A stretch of DNA of 64,000 nt from Caballeronia humi (GTDB lineage: Bacteria; Pseudomonadota; Gammaproteobacteria; Burkholderiales; Burkholderiaceae), in assembly GCF_001544475.1 (NCBI RefSeq), contig NZ_FCNW02000001.1, forward strand, positions 248,001-312,000, given 5' to 3'. The notes below the pieces were generated by a model. It searched no databases, was not told where the DNA came from, and saw only the letters and a program-made list of their open reading frames with translations. Position numbers and translations under genes: made by a program. Shown in pieces: positions 17,647 through 26,652 of this stretch (its first letter is position 1; every line of letters starts with the position of its first letter).

Positions 17647-18129
17647 TCAGCGCTTGCGGGAAGTCGATTTCTTTGGCGCGGCGCGCCGGAATTCATCGAG
17701 CACGTCTTCGAATTCGGAGACGTCTTCGAAACGCTTGTAGACGGACGCGAAACGCACGTAGGCGATCGTGTCGAGCTGGCGCAACTCGTTCATCACGAGT
17801 TCGCCCAGACGGTCGCTGCGAACTTCGCGTTCGCCGCTGCCGAGCAACTGATATTCGATCCGGGCGACCGCGGCGTCGATCGCGTCTGCAGCAACCGGGC
17901 GCTTTCTCAGCGCCAGTTGCATGCTCGCGACAATCTTGCCGCGGTCGAATTCGGTCCGGCTGCCGTCCTTCTTCACCACCGACGGCAACGCCAGCTCGAC
18001 CCGCTCGTACGTCGTGAAACGCTTGTCGCAGGACGGACAGCGCCGCCGCCGGCGAATCGCCGCGCCGTCTTCGGACACGCGCGAATCGACCACTTGCGTG
18101 TCGTCGTGACGGCAGAAGGGGCAGCGCAT
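17647..18129 (-). CDS. nrdR: transcriptional repressor NrdR
   Basis: 160 residues. The N-terminal zinc ribbon has CPFC at 3-6 and CPSC at 31-34, the latter preceded by an arginine run, and leads into the ATP-cone domain ([41 protein letters not shown]). NrdR senses ATP/dATP and represses ribonucleotide reductase genes. Length and motifs are standard. It starts six bases after the glyA stop, so glyA-nrdR is an operon, an arrangement I recall in Burkholderia relatives. Confidence 0.96.
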   Translation of the reverse strand: MRCPFCRHDDTQVVDSRVSEDGAAIRRRRRCPSCDKRFTTYERVELALPSVVKKDGSRTEFDRGKIVASMQLALRKRPVAADAIDAAVARIEYQLLGSGEREVRSDRLGELVMNELRQLDTIAYVRFASVYKRFEDVSEFEDVLDEFRRAAPKKSTSRKR

Positions 18130-18135
18130 CGCGGC

Positions 18136-19383
18136 TTAGCCGTAAACCGGGAACTGCTTCGTCAGCTCCGCGACCTTCGCGCGAACTTGTTCGAGGTTCG
18201 CCTGGTCTTCCGGGTTGTCGAGGACATCGGCGATCAAATTGCCGACGATCTCCGCTTCCTTCACGCCGAAGCCGCGCGTCGTCATGGCAGGCGAGCCGAG
18301 GCGCACGCCACTCGTCACGAACGGCTTTTCCGGATCGTTCGGGATCGCGTTCTTGTTGACCGTGATGTGCGCGGCGCCGAGCGCGGCTTCCGCCGCCTTG
18401 CCGGTGATCTTCTTCGCGCGCAGGTCGACGAGCATCACGTGGCTTTCCGTGCGGCCCGACACGATGCGCAGACCGCGCTTGACGAGCGTTTCGGCCAGCA
18501 CGCGCGCGTTCTCGACGACGCGCTGCTGGTATTCCTTGAACTCCGGCGACAGCGCTTCCTTGAACGCGACGGCCTTCGCGGCGATCACGTGCATGAGCGG
18601 CCCACCCTGGATGCCCGGGAAAATCGCGGAGTTGATCTGCTTCTCGAACTCGGCTTTCATCAGGATCACGCCGCCGCGCGGGCCGCGCAGGCTCTTGTGC
18701 GTCGTGGTCGTGACGAAGTCCGCGTGCGGCACGGGATTCGGGTAGACGCCCGCCGCGATGAGGCCCGCGTAGTGCGCCATGTCGACCATGAAATACGCGC
18801 CGACGCTCTTCGCGATTTCCGCGAGACGCGCGAAATCGATCTTCAGCGAGAACGCCGACGCGCCCGCCACGATCAGCTTCGGCTTGTGTTCCTTGGCGAG
18901 TTCTTCGGTCTTGCCGTAGTCGATGTCTTCGGCCGCGTTCAGGCCATAGCTCACGACCTTGAACCACTTGCCCGACATGTTCACGGGCGAGCCGTGCGTC
19001 AGGTGGCCGCCTTCGGCGAGGCTCATGCCCATGATGGTGTCGCCGGGCTTGAGCATCGCGAAGAACACGCCCTGATTCGCCTGCGAGCCGGAATTCGGCT
19101 GCACGTTCGCGGCTTCGGCGCCGAAGAGTTCCTTCACGCGGTCGATCGCGAGCTGCTCGACGATGTCGACGTATTCGCAGCCGCCGTAATAGCGCTTGCC
19201 GGGGTAGCCTTCCGCGTACTTGTTTGTGAGTTGCGAGCCTTGCGCGGCCATGACGGCCGGGCTCGTGTAGTTTTCCGACGCGATCAGTTCGATGTGATCT
19301 TCCTGGCGGCGGTTTTCCTGTTCGATCGCCTTGAAGATTTCAGGATCGACGCTGGCAATGGTGCTTCTGGCTTTGTCAAACAT
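18136..19383 (-). CDS. glyA: serine hydroxymethyltransferase
   Basis: A 415-residue PLP enzyme that interconverts serine and glycine while charging tetrahydrofolate with a one-carbon unit. The opening [20 protein letters not shown], the PLP lysine Lys230 in [14 protein letters not shown], and the C-terminal [15 protein letters not shown] motif are all present. The start at 19383 gives the normal family length. The frame is open for another 105 codons upstream but without homology, inside a 510-base leader. Co-transcribed with nrdR. Confidence 0.97.
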   Translation of the reverse strand: MFDKARSTIASVDPEIFKAIEQENRRQEDHIELIASENYTSPAVMAAQGSQLTNKYAEGYPGKRYYGGCEYVDIVEQLAIDRVKELFGAEAANVQPNSGSQANQGVFFAMLKPGDTIMGMSLAEGGHLTHGSPVNMSGKWFKVVSYGLNAAEDIDYGKTEELAKEHKPKLIVAGASAFSLKIDFARLAEIAKSVGAYFMVDMAHYAGLIAAGVYPNPVPHADFVTTTTHKSLRGPRGGVILMKAEFEKQINSAIFPGIQGGPLMHVIAAKAVAFKEALSPEFKEYQQRVVENARVLAETLVKRGLRIVSGRTESHVMLVDLRAKKITGKAAEAALGAAHITVNKNAIPNDPEKPFVTSGVRLGSPAMTTRGFGVKEAEIVGNLIADVLDNPEDQANLEQVRAKVAELTKQFPVYG

Positions 19384-19893
19384 ACGTTTTCCGTAAGGTC
19401 TAGTCAGGTTGACCGGATCGCGCGTGCGCGGGCAGGGCTGCGGCACATGGCGCAAGATGCTGGAAGTGTCCTGGCGCGGCGGGAGGAAGACTCCATTCAC
19501 GCAGATGACGCAGACAGGACAGCCACCGGCAGCGCAGCGACGGCGCGCGGATCTCAGCTGCCCAGGCGAACGGCAAAACGACACTCCGCGCTTCCCGGTG
19601 GGTCGTTCCACCTTGAATCCGAAGATTCTATCGCCAGTCACGCGGAGTTTGAGCGTTGTAGTGTAATGGGCTGTCCTGGAATAGGCAACCGCGCGCAAGG
19701 CCCCGGCCCGTATGGCTCAGGCGGCAGCGATCATTCCTTTGTAGCACGATCGTTCGTTCCCGATGAAACCTGCGCCCATGCTTTGCCTTCGACTTGCCGC
19801 GCCGCACCAATCGAAGTACGCTTTGCGCCGTCGCCGAGGGCGCCCGTGCGCCGCGCCGACGTCGTTTCCCTCCCTCAAAACCGGAATCCGCTC
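19384..19893. other. 510-base intergenic region between divergent glyA and the YdfG-like gene
   Basis: No protein gene is convincing here. Both flanking genes start outward, so it carries both promoters. Open frames in it are out-of-frame or upstream extensions of glyA without homology. It is GC-rich apart from 19610-19680, where minus-strand TAGAAT-like sequence (near 19627) could serve glyA. No riboswitch fold was recognised by eye. Confidence 0.5.
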
Positions 19894-20640
19894 ATGATCG
19901 TATTCGTCACTGGCGCGTCGGCCGGCTTCGGCGCCGCCATCGCCCGCACTTTCGTGAAAGGCGGCCATCGCGTGGTCGCGACTGCGCGGCGCAAGGATCG
20001 CTTGCTTGCGCTCTCGAAGGAACTCGGCGATGCGCTCCTGCCGATCGAACTCGATGTTCGCGACGACGCCGCCATCGCCAGCGCGCTCGCCTCGCTGCCC
20101 GAAGCGTTCTCGCAGATCGACGTCCTCGTCAACAATGCGGGCCTCGCGCTCGGACTCGAGCCCGCGCAGCGCGCGAATCTCGACGACTGGAAGAAGATGA
20201 TCGACACGAACTGCACGGGCCTCGTCGCGGTCACGCACGCCGTGCTGCCGGGCATGGTCGAGCGCAATCGCGGCCACGTTTTCAATATCGGCTCGGTCGC
20301 GGGCACGTATCCGTACGCGGGCGGGAACGTGTACGGCGCGAGCAAGGCGTTCGTGCGCCAGTTCAGCCTGAACCTGCGCTCGGACCTGGCGGGCACGGCG
20401 CTGCGCGTCACCGACATCGAGCCGGGCCTGTGCGGAGGCACCGAATTCTCGAACGTGCGCTTCAAGGGCGACGACGAGAAAGCGGCCGGCGTCTACAAGG
20501 ACCTGCAGCCGCTCACGGCCGAAGACATCGCCGATTCGATCTACTGGGTTGCGACGCGCCCCGCGCACGTCAACATCAACGCAATCGAGCTGATGCCGAT
20601 CGCGCAGACGTTCGCACCGTTGCAAATTCATCGCGGCTGA
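19894..20640 (+). CDS. short-chain dehydrogenase, YdfG-like 3-hydroxy acid dehydrogenase
   Basis: A 248-residue classical SDR. The NADP-binding TGASAGFG at 6-13, VNNAGLALG, and catalytic VYGASKAF (Tyr and Lys) are present, with a C-terminal NINAIELMPIAQ ending typical of YdfG. E. coli YdfG oxidises L-allo-threonine and 3-hydroxy acids and reduces malonic semialdehyde. The start at 19894 is the natural family start; the same frame stays open about 3.2 kb upstream, but that stretch is antisense to glyA, nrdR and the pilin genes and is not coding. Monocistronic. Confidence 0.9.
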   Translation: MIVFVTGASAGFGAAIARTFVKGGHRVVATARRKDRLLALSKELGDALLPIELDVRDDAAIASALASLPEAFSQIDVLVNNAGLALGLEPAQRANLDDWKKMIDTNCTGLVAVTHAVLPGMVERNRGHVFNIGSVAGTYPYAGGNVYGASKAFVRQFSLNLRSDLAGTALRVTDIEPGLCGGTEFSNVRFKGDDEKAAGVYKDLQPLTAEDIADSIYWVATRPAHVNINAIELMPIAQTFAPLQIHRG

Positions 20641-20686
20641 CTGCCTGATTTGGCGTCACTTGCGTGGCTTCCGGTAAAATGCGCGG

Positions 20687-21169
20687 ATGAATATGTCTAG
20701 CAGCGGGCCTCAGCGAGCGACTGAGCAGGCGACTGAACGCGCGAACGGCCCGCAGATTTTCGACTGGCCAATTCGCGTGTACTACGAGGACACCGACGCC
20801 GGCGGCATCGTCTTCTACGCGAACTACCTGAAGTTCTTCGAGCGAGCGCGCACCGAATGGCTGCGCGCGTGCGGCATCGACCAGCAAAAGCTGATCGAGT
20901 CGGATGGCGTCGTGTTCGTGGTGAAGCGCACGGCGGTCGATTATTCGGCGCCCGCGCGGCTCGACGACGTCGTGCGCGTCGCGAGCCGGATCGAGCGGCT
21001 CGGCCGGGCGTCGGTGGATTTTCACCAGGAAGCGTGGCGCGACGGCGTTCTGCTCGCTGCCGGCGACATCCGTGTGGCATCAGTCGATCATGCGTCCTTC
21101 CGGCCCACAGGCATTCCGAAAGCGGTGCTCGAGGGATTGAAGCGCGGACCGGCCGTGAGTCGCGCATGA
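20687..21169 (+). CDS. ybgC: acyl-CoA thioesterase YbgC (tol-pal associated)
   Basis: A 160-residue hotdog-fold thioesterase. The signature YYEDTDAGGIVFYANYLKFFERARTE holds the catalytic Asp. YbgC hydrolyses short-chain acyl-CoAs and opens the tol-pal cluster in most proteobacteria. An unusual N-terminal tail of about 25 polar residues precedes the conserved core. No ribosome site is visible: a TAAAAT -10-like hexamer (20675-20680) ends six bases before ATG, so a leaderless transcript is possible. 191 bases separate it from tolQ. Confidence 0.93.
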   Translation: MNMSSSGPQRATEQATERANGPQIFDWPIRVYYEDTDAGGIVFYANYLKFFERARTEWLRACGIDQQKLIESDGVVFVVKRTAVDYSAPARLDDVVRVASRIERLGRASVDFHQEAWRDGVLLAAGDIRVASVDHASFRPTGIPKAVLEGLKRGPAVSRA

Positions 21170-21360
21170 AAATGCCACCGCAGCTCTATGAGCGCAGTCA
21201 GAAACAATGAACTCGTCGTGACCTGAACAACACCAAGCCTGCGGTGCAGGGCAAGCAACATCGAGCATGAGCCGGCGGAAGCCTGGACTTTCAACAGCGT
21301 CACGAAAGCCTGACACACTTCTGACCGGACGCCCCTTCCGGGACGTAACAGCGGACCTTT

Positions 21361-22038
21361 ATGAACAACACACAAGACCTGTCGATCGTTTCTCTCGTAA
21401 TCCACGCGAGCCTGCTTGCGCAGGCCGTGATGGCGCTGCTGCTGATACTGTCGCTGCTATCGTGGACTTTCATCTTCCGCAAGTGGTTCGCCATCCGGCG
21501 CGCCCGAGCGCAGACCGAGCGCTTCGAGCGCGATTTCTGGTCGGGCGGCGACCTTCAGGCGCTGTATCAGAGCGCCGCCAACAACCGTCATACGATCGGC
21601 GCGCTGGAGCGCATCTTCGAATCGGGCATGCGCGAATTCCTGAAGGGCAAGGAACGCCGCATCACCGATCCGGGCGCGATCCTCGACGGCTCCCGCCGCG
21701 CGATGCGCGCCGCCTTCCAGCGTGAGATGGACGTGCTCGAGGCAAATCTCGCGTTTCTCGCGTCGGTGGGGTCGGTGAGTCCGTATATCGGTCTCTTCGG
21801 CACGGTCTGGGGGATCATGAATTCGTTCCGCGGTCTCGCGAACGTGCAGCAGGCCACGCTCGCGAACGTGGCACCGGGGATCGCGGAAGCGCTCGTCGCG
21901 ACCGCGATCGGCCTGTTCGCCGCGATTCCGGCGGTGGTCGCTTACAACCGCTACGCCCACGATATCGACCGCCTGGCGATCCGCTTCGAGACGTTCATCG
22001 AAGAGTTCTCGAACATCTTGCAGCGCCAGGCGCACTAA
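21361..22038 (+). CDS. tolQ: Tol-Pal system proton channel subunit TolQ
   Basis: A 225-residue inner-membrane protein of the MotA/TolQ/ExbB family with three transmembrane helices (about 15-37, 130-155 and 165-190). The GLFGTVWGIMNSF and ATAIGLFAAIPAVVAYN segments form the ion path with TolR. It uses the proton gradient with TolR and TolA to drive outer-membrane constriction at division. Ten bases separate it from tolR; it is first of tolQRAB-pal-cpoB. Confidence 0.96.
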   Translation: MNNTQDLSIVSLVIHASLLAQAVMALLLILSLLSWTFIFRKWFAIRRARAQTERFERDFWSGGDLQALYQSAANNRHTIGALERIFESGMREFLKGKERRITDPGAILDGSRRAMRAAFQREMDVLEANLAFLASVGSVSPYIGLFGTVWGIMNSFRGLANVQQATLANVAPGIAEALVATAIGLFAAIPAVVAYNRYAHDIDRLAIRFETFIEEFSNILQRQAH

Positions 22039-22048
22039 GGAGCACGCG

Positions 22049-22495
22049 ATGGCCGGAGGCCCCTCCCGTTCCAGCATGCGCGGCAGTTCACGCCGCGCGA
22101 TGTCCGACATCAACGTCGTGCCGTATATCGACGTGATGCTCGTGCTGCTCGTCATCTTCATGGTGACGGCACCGCTCGTTTCACCGTCCATCATCAACCT
22201 GCCGACGGTCGGCAACGCGCAGCCGCAGGAGCAGACGCCGCCGCTCGTCGTCAACATCAAGGCCGACGGCAGCATGAACGTCCGGTACAAGGAAGACGGC
22301 GGCGCGGCGCAGCAGCAGAACATGACCAAGGACCAGCTCAACACGTTCGTGCTGAACCGGCAGGAGTCACATCCTGACCAGCCCGTCGTGATCGCCGCCG
22401 ACAAAACGGTGAAGTACGAAGTCGTCATGAACGTGATGTCCGACATGAAGGCGCGCGGCGTCAAACGCGTCGGATTGCTAGTCAAATCGCAATGA
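22049..22495 (+). CDS. tolR: Tol-Pal system protein TolR
   Basis: 148 residues with one transmembrane helix. The conserved DINVVPYIDVMLVLLVIFMV carries the essential proton-carrying Asp (second Asp, in YIDVMLVLL). The periplasmic ExbD/TolR domain follows, ending ARGVKRVGLLV. The start follows a GGAG sequence. Its stop overlaps the tolA start by four bases (ATGA), which indicates translational coupling and fixes the tolA start. Confidence 0.96.
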   Translation: MAGGPSRSSMRGSSRRAMSDINVVPYIDVMLVLLVIFMVTAPLVSPSIINLPTVGNAQPQEQTPPLVVNIKADGSMNVRYKEDGGAAQQQNMTKDQLNTFVLNRQESHPDQPVVIAADKTVKYEVVMNVMSDMKARGVKRVGLLVKSQ

Positions 22496-23571
22496 CCACC
22501 CGGCAGACCCGCGCCCGACCCGTACGACCGCCGCGCGAGCGCGGCACGTGGAAAGCGTTCGCGCTCGCCGCGCTGATGCATTTGCTGCTTGGCTGGCTGC
22601 TGTATCACGGTATCAACTGGCAGAACAACACGCCGGCCGGTTCCGAAGCGGAACTGTGGACCGAGATTCCGGACCTGTCGACGCCGACGCCCCGCCCCAC
22701 TCCGCCGCCGCCCGTGCCTGTCAAGGTGCAGCCCGCGCCGCCGCCCGCGAAGGACGAAGAAGCCGACATCGCGTTGCAGGAAAAGAAGCGCAAGCAGCAG
22801 GAAGCCGCGGCGCGCGAGGCGCAGCTCGCGGAGCAGCGTCGCCAGCAGCAACAGGAACAGCAGGAAGCCGAAGCGAAACGGCAGCAACAGCTCGCCGCGC
22901 AGCAGGCGGCGGCGGTCGCGGCGCAGAAGACCGCGCAGGAAAAGCAGAAGCAGGTCGAGAAGCAGAAGCAGCTTGATCAGCAGAAGCTCGATCAGCAGAA
23001 ACAGCAGCAACTGAAGGCGCAGCAGCAGAAAGACGCTGAAAAGGCCGAGCAGGTAAAGGAACAGAAGGAACAGCAACAGAAGGACGCCAAGGAAAAGGCT
23101 GACGCACAAGCGAAAGCCAAGGCAGATGCCGACGCGAAAGCGAAGGAGAAAGCCAAAGCCGATGCTGCGGCGAAAGCCAAGCTCGATGGTGAACGACGCG
23201 CGCGCCTCGCGCAGTTGCAGGGGCAGGCGGGCGGTGGGTCGAGTGACAGCGGTGAAGGGCTTGCGAAGAGTGGCACTGGGCGTGGCGCGGGCGGGAATGC
23301 GACGTCGCCGGGCTATGCGGAGAAGGTGCAGCGGCTCGTGCGGCCAAAAATCGTGTGGAGCGGTGAAACGAGCGGTCTCGAGACAGTGGTGTCGGTGCGT
23401 TGCGCGCCGACGGGAACACTGCTTGATGCCCGCGTTTCGCGTTCGAGCGGCAACGAGCAATGGGACCAAGCGGCTTTGCGCGCGGTACAGCGCTCCGATC
23501 CGATGCCGGTCGATATCAACGGTCAGGCGCCGGCGTCCTTTACGATCACGCTTCGTCCAGCCGGGAGCTGA
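22492..23571 (+). CDS. tolA: cell envelope integrity protein TolA
   Basis: 359 residues in the standard three domains. A short cytosolic tail and one membrane helix (about 19-36) are followed by a Pro-rich linker ([20 protein letters not shown]). Next comes a long Ala/Lys/Gln/Glu helix (about 85-245) with repeated KQ/AKAKAD units, and then a C-terminal TonB-like globular domain ([14 protein letters not shown] ... [11 protein letters not shown]). It links the TolQR motor to Pal across the periplasm. The repetitive helix is the most length-variable part of the protein among relatives. Confidence 0.94.
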   Translation: MTTRQTRARPVRPPRERGTWKAFALAALMHLLLGWLLYHGINWQNNTPAGSEAELWTEIPDLSTPTPRPTPPPPVPVKVQPAPPPAKDEEADIALQEKKRKQQEAAAREAQLAEQRRQQQQEQQEAEAKRQQQLAAQQAAAVAAQKTAQEKQKQVEKQKQLDQQKLDQQKQQQLKAQQQKDAEKAEQVKEQKEQQQKDAKEKADAQAKAKADADAKAKEKAKADAAAKAKLDGERRARLAQLQGQAGGGSSDSGEGLAKSGTGRGAGGNATSPGYAEKVQRLVRPKIVWSGETSGLETVVSVRCAPTGTLLDARVSRSSGNEQWDQAALRAVQRSDPMPVDINGQAPASFTITLRPAGS

Positions 23572-23666
23572 TGGCCGATTTGTACGAGTGGGAACGAATC
23601 GTGCAATCGGCGGTCTGTTCTGCAGTTTCGACTAGTTTAAAAATCGCTTTTGGGAACGTATACAGC

Positions 23667-24956
23667 ATGAGTTTGATGACAAAGCTTGGCCTGAGGACGC
23701 TGATCGCGTCTTGCCTGATCGCCGCCGGCACCGCGCATGCGGAGCTGAACGTGCTCGTGACCGGCGTCGGCTCGACGCAGTTTCCGATCGCGACCGCCAA
23801 CTTCGCCAACGAGGCAAATTCGCCGCAGCAGGTGAGCGCCATCGTGCGTCAGGATCTGGCGCGCAGCGGCAAGTTCACCAACATCGAAGCGGGCGCCACG
23901 CCGGTCGCCGAAACGGATTCCGTCGATCTCGGAAGCTGGAAGGCGAAAGGCGCCGACGCCTTCGTCTCCGGCAGCGTGACGCGGCTCGCCAACGGCCAGT
24001 ACGAAGTGCGCTTTCGCCTGTACGACACGGTCAAGCAGCAAAGCCTCGGCGGCCTCTCCCTCGTCAGCCCCGAGAGCGGCCTGCGCATGAGCGCGCATAA
24101 GGTCGCCGACTACATCTACGCCAAGCTGCTCGGCGGCCGCGGCGTATTCGCGACACGTCTGTCGTACGTCATCCAGACGGGCGGCAAGTACCAGTTGCAG
24201 ATTTCCGATTCGGACGGCCAGGACGCGCGCATCGCGCTCAACAGCCCCGAACCGATCATCTCGCCCGCCTGGTCGCCGGACGGCACGAAGGTCGCGTACG
24301 TCTCGTTCGAGAAGAAGAAGCCGGTCGTCTACATCCACGATCTGCCGACGGGCAAGCGCATCGTCGTGTCGAACCAGAAAGGCAACAACAGCGCGCCGGC
24401 GTGGTCGCCGGACGGCCGCAAGCTCGCGGTCGCGCTGTCGCGCACGGGCAACACGCAGGTTTTCGAAGTCAATGCGGATGGCAGCGGACTGCGCCGCCTG
24501 ACGCAAGGCAGCTCGATCGACACCGAGCCCGCCTACTCTCCTGATGGCAACTCGATCTACTTCACGAGCGATCGCGGAGGCCAGCCGCAGATCTACAAGA
24601 TGTCCGCGAACGGCGAGAGCGCCGGCGCGGCACAGCGCGTCACTTTCACGGGCAACTACAATACAAGCCCGCGCGTGAGCCCGGACGGCAAGCAACTCGC
24701 GTACATTTCGCGTACCGGCGGCGGCTTCAAGCTGTACGTGCAGGACCTCGGGTCCGGCTCGGCAACAGGCCTCACCGACACGACGCACGACGAATCGCCC
24801 AGCTTCGCGGCGAATGGTCAGTACATCCTCTACGCCACCCAGGTGAACGGGCGTGGCGTGTTGGCTGCCGTTTCGACCGACGGTCGGACGCGGCAAGTCT
24901 TGTCCGTGCAGGGCGGCATCGTACGCGAGCCGTCCTGGGGTCCGTTCATGCAATAA
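23667..24956 (+). CDS. tolB: Tol-Pal system beta-propeller protein TolB
   Basis: A 429-residue periplasmic protein. The signal peptide (1-25) ends GTAHA before [10 protein letters not shown]. An N-terminal anticodon-binding-like domain (to about 165) is followed by a six-bladed propeller with recurring WSPDG/YSPDG/VSPDG motifs. It binds Pal and the TolA C-terminus. The start at 23667 is chosen for the signal peptide; the frame is open upstream into tolA, but that part has no role. 95 bases separate it from tolA. Confidence 0.95.
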   Translation: MSLMTKLGLRTLIASCLIAAGTAHAELNVLVTGVGSTQFPIATANFANEANSPQQVSAIVRQDLARSGKFTNIEAGATPVAETDSVDLGSWKAKGADAFVSGSVTRLANGQYEVRFRLYDTVKQQSLGGLSLVSPESGLRMSAHKVADYIYAKLLGGRGVFATRLSYVIQTGGKYQLQISDSDGQDARIALNSPEPIISPAWSPDGTKVAYVSFEKKKPVVYIHDLPTGKRIVVSNQKGNNSAPAWSPDGRKLAVALSRTGNTQVFEVNADGSGLRRLTQGSSIDTEPAYSPDGNSIYFTSDRGGQPQIYKMSANGESAGAAQRVTFTGNYNTSPRVSPDGKQLAYISRTGGGFKLYVQDLGSGSATGLTDTTHDESPSFAANGQYILYATQVNGRGVLAAVSTDGRTRQVLSVQGGIVREPSWGPFMQ

Positions 24957-24997
24957 CCTCATGCATTTAGTTGCGCAATAACACAAGGAGAGTAACC

Positions 24998-25507
24998 ATG
25001 ATGTCGAAAATTCGTGTCGGCTTTGCAATTGCGATGGTCGGTGCGCTCGCCGCCTGTCATTCGGGCGTGAAGCTCGATGAAGGCGCGAACAAGGGTGCCG
25101 GCGGCGCCACGCAGCCGAACCCGAACGATGTGACCACCGTCAACGTCGATCCGCTGAACGATCCGAACAGCCCGCTCGCCAAGCGCAGCATCTACTTTGA
25201 CTTCGACAGCTACGCCGTGCGTGACGACTACCAGCCGCTCGTGCAGCAGCACTCGCAGTACCTGAAGGGCCATCCGGAGCGGCGCGTGCTGATCCAGGGC
25301 AACACCGACGAACGTGGCACGAGCGAGTACAACCTCGCGCTCGGCCAGAAGCGTGCTGAAGCCGTGCGTCGCGCGATGTCGCTGATGGGCGTTGCCGATA
25401 CGCAGATGGAAGCCGTGAGCCTCGGCAAGGAAAAGCCGACGGCGACGGGTCATGACGAAGCGTCGTGGGCCCAGAACCGCCGCGCCGACCTCGTTTATCA
25501 ACAGTAA
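24998..25507 (+). CDS. pal: peptidoglycan-associated lipoprotein Pal
   Basis: 169 residues. The lipoprotein signal ends in the lipobox LAAC with acylated Cys20. The C-terminal OmpA-like domain (about 65-169) has the YFDFDSYAV strand and the peptidoglycan-binding NTDERGTSEYNLALGQKRAEAV. Pal anchors the outer membrane to peptidoglycan and is the terminal partner of the Tol motor. AAGGAGA lies seven bases before the first of two adjacent ATG codons. Confidence 0.96.
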   Translation: MMSKIRVGFAIAMVGALAACHSGVKLDEGANKGAGGATQPNPNDVTTVNVDPLNDPNSPLAKRSIYFDFDSYAVRDDYQPLVQQHSQYLKGHPERRVLIQGNTDERGTSEYNLALGQKRAEAVRRAMSLMGVADTQMEAVSLGKEKPTATGHDEASWAQNRRADLVYQQ

Positions 25508-25534
25508 CGTAACCAGTCACGGGTGAGTCGCCCT

Positions 25535-26296
25535 ATGTTGTATCGCTTTCCCTCGCTGCGCGTTGCCGCAGCCGCTTGTGTGTTCGCGAGTGCAGCCGCT
25601 TCGGCGCTCGTCGTTTCGCCCGCGCACGCGGGCGTCTTCGACGACAACGAAGCGCGCAAGGCCGTGCTCGACCTGCGCACGAAAACGGACAGTCTGTCGA
25701 GCCAGTTGTCCGCAGCACAGCGCACCATCCTCGATCAGTCGAATCGTATCGACCAGTTGAACCAGCAGGTTGCGACGCTGCGAGGCCAGAACGAGGACAT
25801 GTCCAACCAGCTCGCTACCGTGCAGAAGCAGCAGAAGGACTACTACACCGACCTCGATGCCCGGATGAAGAAGTTCGAGCCGCAGCAGCAGACGGTCGAT
25901 GGCATGCAGGGCACCGTGCAACCGGGTGAGACGGAAGCGTTCAACGCGGCGTCGACGCAATTCCGCAACGGCGACTTCAAGAACGCCGCTGCGTCGTTCA
26001 AGACGTTCGTGTCGAAGTTTCCGCAGAGTCCGTATCAGCCGACCGCGCAGTACTGGCTCGGCAACGCGCTGTACGCGGAGCGCGATTACAAAGGGTCGAC
26101 GGCCATCTGGCAGAATCTGGTGAAGGCTTATCCCACGCATCCGCGGGCGCCTGAAGCGCTGCTCGCAATCGCGAACAACCAGATCGAACAAGGCCAGAAA
26201 GCCGCTGCGAAGAAGACGCTGGAACAGATCATCTCGCAGTACAGCGGCACTGAAACCGCGCAGACGGCACAGAGCAGGATGTCGCAGGTGAAGTAA
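25535..26296 (+). CDS. cpoB: cell division coordinator CpoB (YbgF)
   Basis: About 253 residues. A signal peptide (to about residue 31, ending PAHA) is followed by a coiled-coil trimerisation domain (about 40-100, Gln-rich) and a C-terminal TPR domain with AFNAASTQFRNGDFKNAAASF and AQYWLGNALYAERDYKGS repeats. CpoB couples outer-membrane constriction by Tol-Pal to septal PBP1B. A GTG at 25523 is an alternative start four codons upstream. It closes the operon; a strong terminator follows. Confidence 0.92.
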   Translation: MLYRFPSLRVAAAACVFASAAASALVVSPAHAGVFDDNEARKAVLDLRTKTDSLSSQLSAAQRTILDQSNRIDQLNQQVATLRGQNEDMSNQLATVQKQQKDYYTDLDARMKKFEPQQQTVDGMQGTVQPGETEAFNAASTQFRNGDFKNAAASFKTFVSKFPQSPYQPTAQYWLGNALYAERDYKGSTAIWQNLVKAYPTHPRAPEALLAIANNQIEQGQKAAAKKTLEQIISQYSGTETAQTAQSRMSQVK

Positions 26297-26334
26297 GGCG
26301 AGCTTCTCTTTGAACTCGCGCCTCTCGCTGAAAG

Positions 26335-26370
26335 AAAGGCCTGCAGCTTCGCCGCTGCAGGCCTTTTCTT
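26335..26370 (+). terminator. rho-independent terminator of the tol-pal operon
   Basis: A thirteen-base-pair perfect stem, AAAGGCCTGCAGC at 26335-26347 with its complement at 26354-26366, has a TTCGCC loop and a T-rich tail, 38 bases after cpoB. Confidence 0.95.
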
Positions 26371-26404
26371 ATGGACATTCGCCGTGCGCCGAGGCCCGTC
26401 CCGG

Positions 26405-26434
26405 TTGACAGACGGCCGCACGCGTGACTATAAT
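26405..26434 (+). promoter_or_regulatory. sigma-70 promoter of tRNA-Lys
   Basis: Perfect consensus boxes: TTGACA at 26405-26410 and TATAAT at 26429-26434, 18 bases apart. The -10 box ends 11 bases before the mature tRNA. This is the best housekeeping promoter in the window. Confidence 0.92.
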
Positions 26435-26445
26435 TTCGGCTCTTT

Positions 26446-26521
26446 GGGTCGTTAGCTCAGCTGGTAGAGCAGCGGACTTTTAATCCGTTGGTCACAGGTT
26501 CGAATCCCGTACGGCCTACCA
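26446..26521 (+). tRNA. tRNA-Lys (anticodon UUU)
   Basis: A 76-base tRNA with encoded CCA. The acceptor arm GGGTCGT pairs with ACGGCCT (two G-T pairs). The D arm is GCTC...GAGC, the anticodon loop CTTTTAA has the anticodon at 26479-26481, and the T arm holds GGTTCGAATCC. It reads AAA and AAG codons. It has its own promoter upstream and terminator downstream. Confidence 0.98.
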
Positions 26522-26541
26522 AAGATTAGATGTGGGGAATC

Positions 26542-26572
26542 AAGGGCTTGCAATTGCAAGCCCTTTTCCTTT
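26542..26572 (+). terminator. terminator downstream of tRNA-Lys
   Basis: The perfect palindrome at 26542-26565, AAGGGCTTG-CAATTG-CAAGCCCTT, is followed by TTCCTTTT. The nine-base-pair stem with a self-complementary six-base apex and a T-rich tail stops tRNA transcripts 20 bases after the CCA end. Confidence 0.88.
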
Positions 26573-26652
26573 TGTGCGGGCGGTTTTGTCATGGATCACG
26601 TGAAGAGGTCGCGCTTCCGAACCGCGCACGAGGCCGCCAACCAGCGATGAAA

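Noticed and set aside
16639..20640. 4 kb open frame on the plus strand (about 1333 codons)
   Set aside because: Only its last 248 codons (the SDR) are real. The rest is antisense to well-supported pilin, nrdR and glyA genes and stays open because of high third-position GC. The protein is Arg/His-rich without domains.
21457..23469. 670-codon open frame antisense to tolQ-tolR-tolA
   Set aside because: Its Leu/Phe-rich stretch simply mirrors the TolA Ala/Lys/Gln repeat; not a membrane protein gene.
26446..26521. tRNA-Lys as a current phage or island attachment site
   Set aside because: No integrase gene and no repeat of the tRNA 3' end elsewhere in the window; only the change of gene content suggests past integration.
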